64,000 bases of DNA from Urophycis tenuis (Eukaryota > Chordata > Actinopteri > Gadiformes > Phycidae), in NCBI GenBank assembly GCA_036785325.1, contig JAXIVH010000006.1:4690435-4754434 (forward strand), read 5' to 3'. Shown here piece after piece: positions 63,118-64,000 of the stretch. The position numbers and the translations under genes are program-made. Under the pieces are notes generated by a model that saw nothing but the letters and a program-made list of their open reading frames with translations, was not told the origin of the DNA and searched no databases. Positions within the stretch are counted from its first letter, which is position 1. Every line of letters starts with the position of its first letter.

Positions 63118-63670
63118 CCCCCTTTACCCTTTACAGAGGAACTGCGAATGTGGAATATTGTTTTGTTATTTTTCAAGTGAGTGATTCTGCTCGTCATTTC
63201 CGAGTATCCCCTGAGCCTGCTAACGGTAATGGCTTTTTGTGGTGCACTCTGTGTTTACTGCTTTCAGCATAAGCGTTGTGATCGTCAGGTCATCGCATTT
63301 ACAGGACAGGCTCGTTGAATCGAACGCGCGGGCCACACTGGAAATAGAGTCAATCCGCGCACTCGCTACCGCTTGTTTTGTTTCCCGCAACGCAGCCATC
63401 CATCTGGTTTATGTACACGTCACCAATCTGTAAGGGGAAAGACAGATTAGAAGCCAGAGCAACATGGAACAGATGTGGCTTCCTCGGCGCGCTCAGACAC
63501 TCATCCCGGTGACTAAGCAGTCCTGGGAGTTACATAGGAAGTGTCACACAGTAAACAAGACGAGCAAACAAACACAGAGAGCCCGGCTTGTCCAAATGAC
63601 GAGTCCACAAAGTGGAAGCTTGCGCTGTGCCATCGACAGGATGCTAGCGAGGCCCGCGTGTCTGTGGCTG

Positions 63671-63912
63671 CTACCTGCTAACGGTGCTCGTGTTGTGTTC
63701 AAACTCTCAGAGAAGTGATGCTACCTGCTAGCGATGCTCGTGTTGTGTTTAAACTCTCAGAGAAGTGATGCTACATGCTAACGGGGCTCGTGTTGTGTTC
63801 AAACTCTCAGAGAAGTGGTGCTACATGCTAACGGGGCTCATGTTGTGTTCAAACTCTCAGAGAAGTGGTGCTACATGCTAACGGGGCTCGTGTTGTGTTC
63901 AAACTCTCAGAG
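63671..63912. repeat. 50-bp minisatellite
   Basis: 4.8 copies of a 50-bp unit beginning CTACATGCTAACGGGGCTCG and ending AGAGAAGTGGTG, with copies starting at 63671, 63721, 63771, 63821 and 63871. The third to fifth copies are nearly identical, which suggests recent expansion. Confidence 0.95.
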
Positions 63913-64000
63913 TAGGGTTGCCACATTTGATTTGAGAAAAACCGGGGCAGGGGGCGGGGCTGGGGGCAGGGGGCGACGGTTGGTGTGTGTGTGTGGGAGC

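Overview
The window is genomic DNA from a ray-finned (teleost) fish. The genes are vertebrate, multi-exon and intron-rich with GT-AG splice sites. The introns are fairly compact and carry fish-type tRNA-derived SINEs, hAT/MITE-like DNA transposons and many microsatellites. I identified genes by recalling vertebrate family sequences and by joining exons at splice sites that keep the reading frame; no database search was run.

Layout. (1) 1-16,819, plus strand: the 3' two thirds of dido1 (death-inducer obliterator). The TFIIS central domain, the SPOC domain and a 7.66-kb last exon are present; the PHD-finger exons lie upstream of the window. The last exon holds a very large 45-bp coding minisatellite. 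(2) 17.6-20.7 kb, plus strand: tcfl5, a bHLH transcription factor. (3) 22.5-36.7 kb, minus strand: col9a3, complete, 32 exons, 678 codons. (4) 38.3-42.9 kb, minus strand: ogfr (opioid growth factor receptor), seven exons, with a hAT transposon in its last intron. (5) 47.9-49.4 kb, plus strand: kcnk15-like TASK two-pore potassium channel, two exons, with an apparent frameshift in a G-rich stretch. (6) 49.4-64.0 kb: no gene I can support; it holds microsatellites, long G/C homopolymers, GC-rich islands, a SINE copy, a 50-bp minisatellite and two exon-like fragments.

The order dido1-tcfl5-col9a3-ogfr, with tcfl5 and col9a3 convergent, matches the DIDO1-TCFL5-COL9A3-OGFR block of human 20q13.33. 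KCNK15 lies elsewhere on human chromosome 20q. The genes do not form a pathway; the neighbourhood is an ancient syntenic block. DIDO is a chromatin/RNA polymerase II factor, TCFL5 a germline-biased bHLH factor, COL9A3 a cartilage collagen chain, OGFR the nuclear opioid growth factor receptor and KCNK15 a TASK-family channel.

Most interesting points: the DIDO repeat array with 180-bp higher-order duplications; a hAT element with perfect 8-bp target duplications; a MITE-like element ending six bases beyond a col9a3 donor hexamer; a 22-bp-stem hairpin downstream of tcfl5; a large interrupted inverted repeat at 2.0-2.6 kb; and two protein-like open stretches that I could not assign.
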